Shown here piece after piece: positions 62,111 to 64,000 of a DNA stretch of 64,000 nt. The notes under the pieces were generated by a model, which made no database searches, was not told the DNA's origin, and saw nothing but the letters and a program-made list of their open reading frames with translations. The stretch's first letter is position 1. Each line of letters starts with the position of its first letter. The stretch is from Leptospiraceae bacterium. Lineage in GTDB: Bacteria; Spirochaetota; Leptospiria; Leptospirales; Leptospiraceae. Both the position numbers and the translations under genes were made by a program. Where the stretch lies: the NCBI GenBank assembly GCA_024233835.1, contig JACKPC010000007.1, forward strand, positions 1-64,000, written 5' to 3'.

Positions 62111-63991
62111 TCAGGAATATTCTATAAGTAGAGTTTCCCAGGTTTCTAACTTTTCTTTTAGTTCTGTTTCCAGTACATTGAGACGCTGATTTTTTTCCTG
62201 GATAATTTGAAAATCACTGGCATTCTTTGTCATGAATTCTTCTAAGTCTGACTTTTCTTTTTCTAAGGATTCTATCTCTTTTTCAAGAGAATCAATTTGT
62301 TTTTGAACTTTGAACGGAATTTTTTTTGTATTATCTTTTTTGGGTTCAGGTTTCGTATTTTCCTGCTGCTTTTCTTTTTTTCCTTTTTGTTCCTGCTCTT
62401 TTTTATTTTCTAAGTATTCAAAATAATTTCCGGGAAAAGAGGACACGATTCCCTCTCCCTCAAATATAAGTAGAGAATCTACGAGTCGGTTCATGAAATA
62501 GCGATCATGAGAAACCAGAAGTAAACAACCCTTAAATTCTAAAAGATAATTTTCTAAAATAGAAAGAGTTTTTATATCCAGATCATTTGTAGGTTCATCC
62601 AGAATGAGAAAATTCGGATTCTTCATAAGCAGATAAACCAGATATAACCTTCTTTTTTCACCGCCGGATAGATCCTCTATCTGGGTATATTGCAGGCGAG
62701 AGTCAAAAAGAAAGCGCTCAAGCATTTTGGAGGCAGTGATCTTGTCTCCGTTATCCAGATAAATATATTCACCCGAATTTTTCTTAATAAAATCAATGAC
62801 TCTGAGTTGAGGTTCCAAATTTTTAGATGTTTGATCAAAATAAGCAATATGAGTATTTATACCTCGATCTATATGGCCGCTTATAGGTTCTAATCTCTCG
62901 GTAATTGCATTTAAAAGGCTGGATTTTCCCGCTCCGTTTGCTCCTACTATCCCCAATCTTTCATTTAGTTTAAAAACGTGGGAAAAGTTATCTAAAACAC
63001 ATTTGTCTCCGTAACCGAGCCTGAGATTTTTTATTTCGATGATTTTCTTTCCGAGCCTTCTTCCGCTTGAACTGAGTTCTATATCTTTTTCTTTTACGTG
63101 TTTTTCCCTATTTCTTACCTCTTCAATTCTGTCTATACGGGCTTTTTGCTTGGTCCCTCTCGCTTTGGGTTGACGCTTGAGCCACTCCAATTCCCTACGC
63201 AAAAAAGATTTAGCTTTATCTTCTGTTTTGGAGAGACTCTCCTCCAGTTCAACTTTCTTTTCAAGGTAATAATCATAATTTCCCGGGAAAGTAAATAGGG
63301 TTTTCTTGTCAATTTCAAAGATTTTCCCTACGACTTCCTCTAAAAAATAACGGTCGTGAGTTACGAGAAATAGGGCTTTGTTCATGGTTTGCAGATGATT
63401 TTGTAGGTACAGAATCGTATCTATATCGAGGTGATTCGTAGGTTCATCTAAAATAAGAAGATTGGATTCTTCTATTAAGGCATGTACCAAATTTACTTTT
63501 TTAAACATTCCACCCGAAAGCTGGTTTACAGGTGTCGAAAGCTCGGCTATCCCTAGCTCTTTCAGAATCGATTTGATATTTGCTTCGTATTCCCAGGCAT
63601 TCTGTCTGTCCATTTCTGCATGAGCTTTTTCAAAACTTTCAGTTTGCGCTTCGCCTGCTTTTTTTTCTAATTGCGCACAGGCCCTCTCATATTCCCGGAT
63701 GGTTTTAATAATGGGAGTTTGGGAGCGGAAAATATATTCAAGTATATCCATGCCTTCTTCGGGTTCCGGGTTTTGACCGAGATGACTGATTTTGAGTTCC
63801 CGGTTTCTTGTGATTTCTCCGGAATCCGGTTCTTCTTTTCCGAGAATCATGCGAATCAGGCTACTTTTTCCCGAACCATTTACACCGATAAGTCCGATTT
63901 TTTCACCCTCGTTAATTCCGAAGGATATGTCTTCAAACAGGAGATTACTGGCGATACGCTTGGTTATTTTATTTGCAGACAGAAGATTCAT
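62111..63991 (-). CDS. ABC-F family ATPase, Uup-like
   Basis: 626 residues, two ABC cassettes in one chain and no membrane domain. Cassette 1: GVNGSGKSS, LSGGMFKKVN, LLILDEPTNHLD. Cassette 2: GANGAGKSS, LSGGEKRRLY, FLILDEPTNDLD. The C-terminal 100 residues are Lys/Glu-rich and coiled coil, as in Uup. ABC-F proteins act on the ribosome or its assembly. The start is the ATG at 63991; only 9 bases precede it in this window, so its leader cannot be judged. Confidence 0.93.
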   Translation of the reverse strand: MNLLSANKITKRIASNLLFEDISFGINEGEKIGLIGVNGSGKSSLIRMILGKEEPDSGEITRNRELKISHLGQNPEPEEGMDILEYIFRSQTPIIKTIREYERACAQLEKKAGEAQTESFEKAHAEMDRQNAWEYEANIKSILKELGIAELSTPVNQLSGGMFKKVNLVHALIEESNLLILDEPTNHLDIDTILYLQNHLQTMNKALFLVTHDRYFLEEVVGKIFEIDKKTLFTFPGNYDYYLEKKVELEESLSKTEDKAKSFLRRELEWLKRQPKARGTKQKARIDRIEEVRNREKHVKEKDIELSSSGRRLGKKIIEIKNLRLGYGDKCVLDNFSHVFKLNERLGIVGANGAGKSSLLNAITERLEPISGHIDRGINTHIAYFDQTSKNLEPQLRVIDFIKKNSGEYIYLDNGDKITASKMLERFLFDSRLQYTQIEDLSGGEKRRLYLVYLLMKNPNFLILDEPTNDLDIKTLSILENYLLEFKGCLLLVSHDRYFMNRLVDSLLIFEGEGIVSSFPGNYFEYLENKKEQEQKGKKEKQQENTKPEPKKDNTKKIPFKVQKQIDSLEKEIESLEKEKSDLEEFMTKNASDFQIIQEKNQRLNVLETELKEKLETWETLLIEYS

Positions 63992-64000
63992 TCTACTTTT

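Overview
The window looks like chromosome from a low-GC, double-membraned, flagellated spirochaete, most likely of the Leptospira branch. The evidence is FliG, a TonB-dependent receptor, several lipoproteins with loose lipoboxes, an O-antigen ligase-type protein, and an unusually high density of chemosensory, c-di-GMP and cyclase genes. This assignment is inferred from gene content; no rRNA or species marker is present.

Layout. 1-1628 is gene-poor: a hairpin-rich start, a roughly 55-bp tandem array (301-790), inverted copies of a 17-bp sequence on either side of it, and a 12-bp repeat run. 1629-12325 is mostly housekeeping: O-antigen ligase-like protein, ileS, a response regulator-histidine kinase, a sugar aminotransferase, lon and a metallo-beta-lactamase-fold hydrolase. 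12338-14528 is a complete retron on the minus strand: promoter, msr-msd RNA with a 32+32 perfect palindrome, and a reverse transcriptase with a long C-terminal extension. 14605-18841 holds folE, sufE and a TonB receptor. 18838-22549 is a five-gene minus-strand operon headed by an orphan parA and including a ComFB-like protein. 22721-24941 is a pair of fatty-acid desaturases behind a promoter overlapped by a 13-bp inverted repeat.

24953-34187 carries a diguanylate cyclase with a PhnD-like sensor, guaA, tRNA-Cys, tRNA-Leu, a membrane chemoreceptor, a small DUF2007-like protein, a SpoU methyltransferase, tRNA-Asp, fliG and gltD. gltB, a Uma2-family gene interrupted by a palindromic repeat, and a Fur-family regulator follow. 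41271-49327 is the most striking coding region. Four tightly packed genes encode a soluble receptor with two MCP-tip/Cache units, a double CheW, a CheA-REC hybrid kinase and a multi-REC adenylate cyclase. This reads as a chemosensory pathway whose output is cAMP. After a convergent GGDEF/EAL protein comes a second tight operon (52836-57064: chemoreceptor, secreted protein, YbdG-like MscS channel, lipoprotein mutarotase). The end holds a ChaN-like protein, an SDR, mntP and adenosine deaminase genes overlapping by ATGA, and an ABC-F ATPase.

Start codons were moved from the longest reading frame where a ribosome-binding site, signal peptide or ATGA/GTGA overlap favoured an inner start. All functional assignments rest on motifs read by eye.
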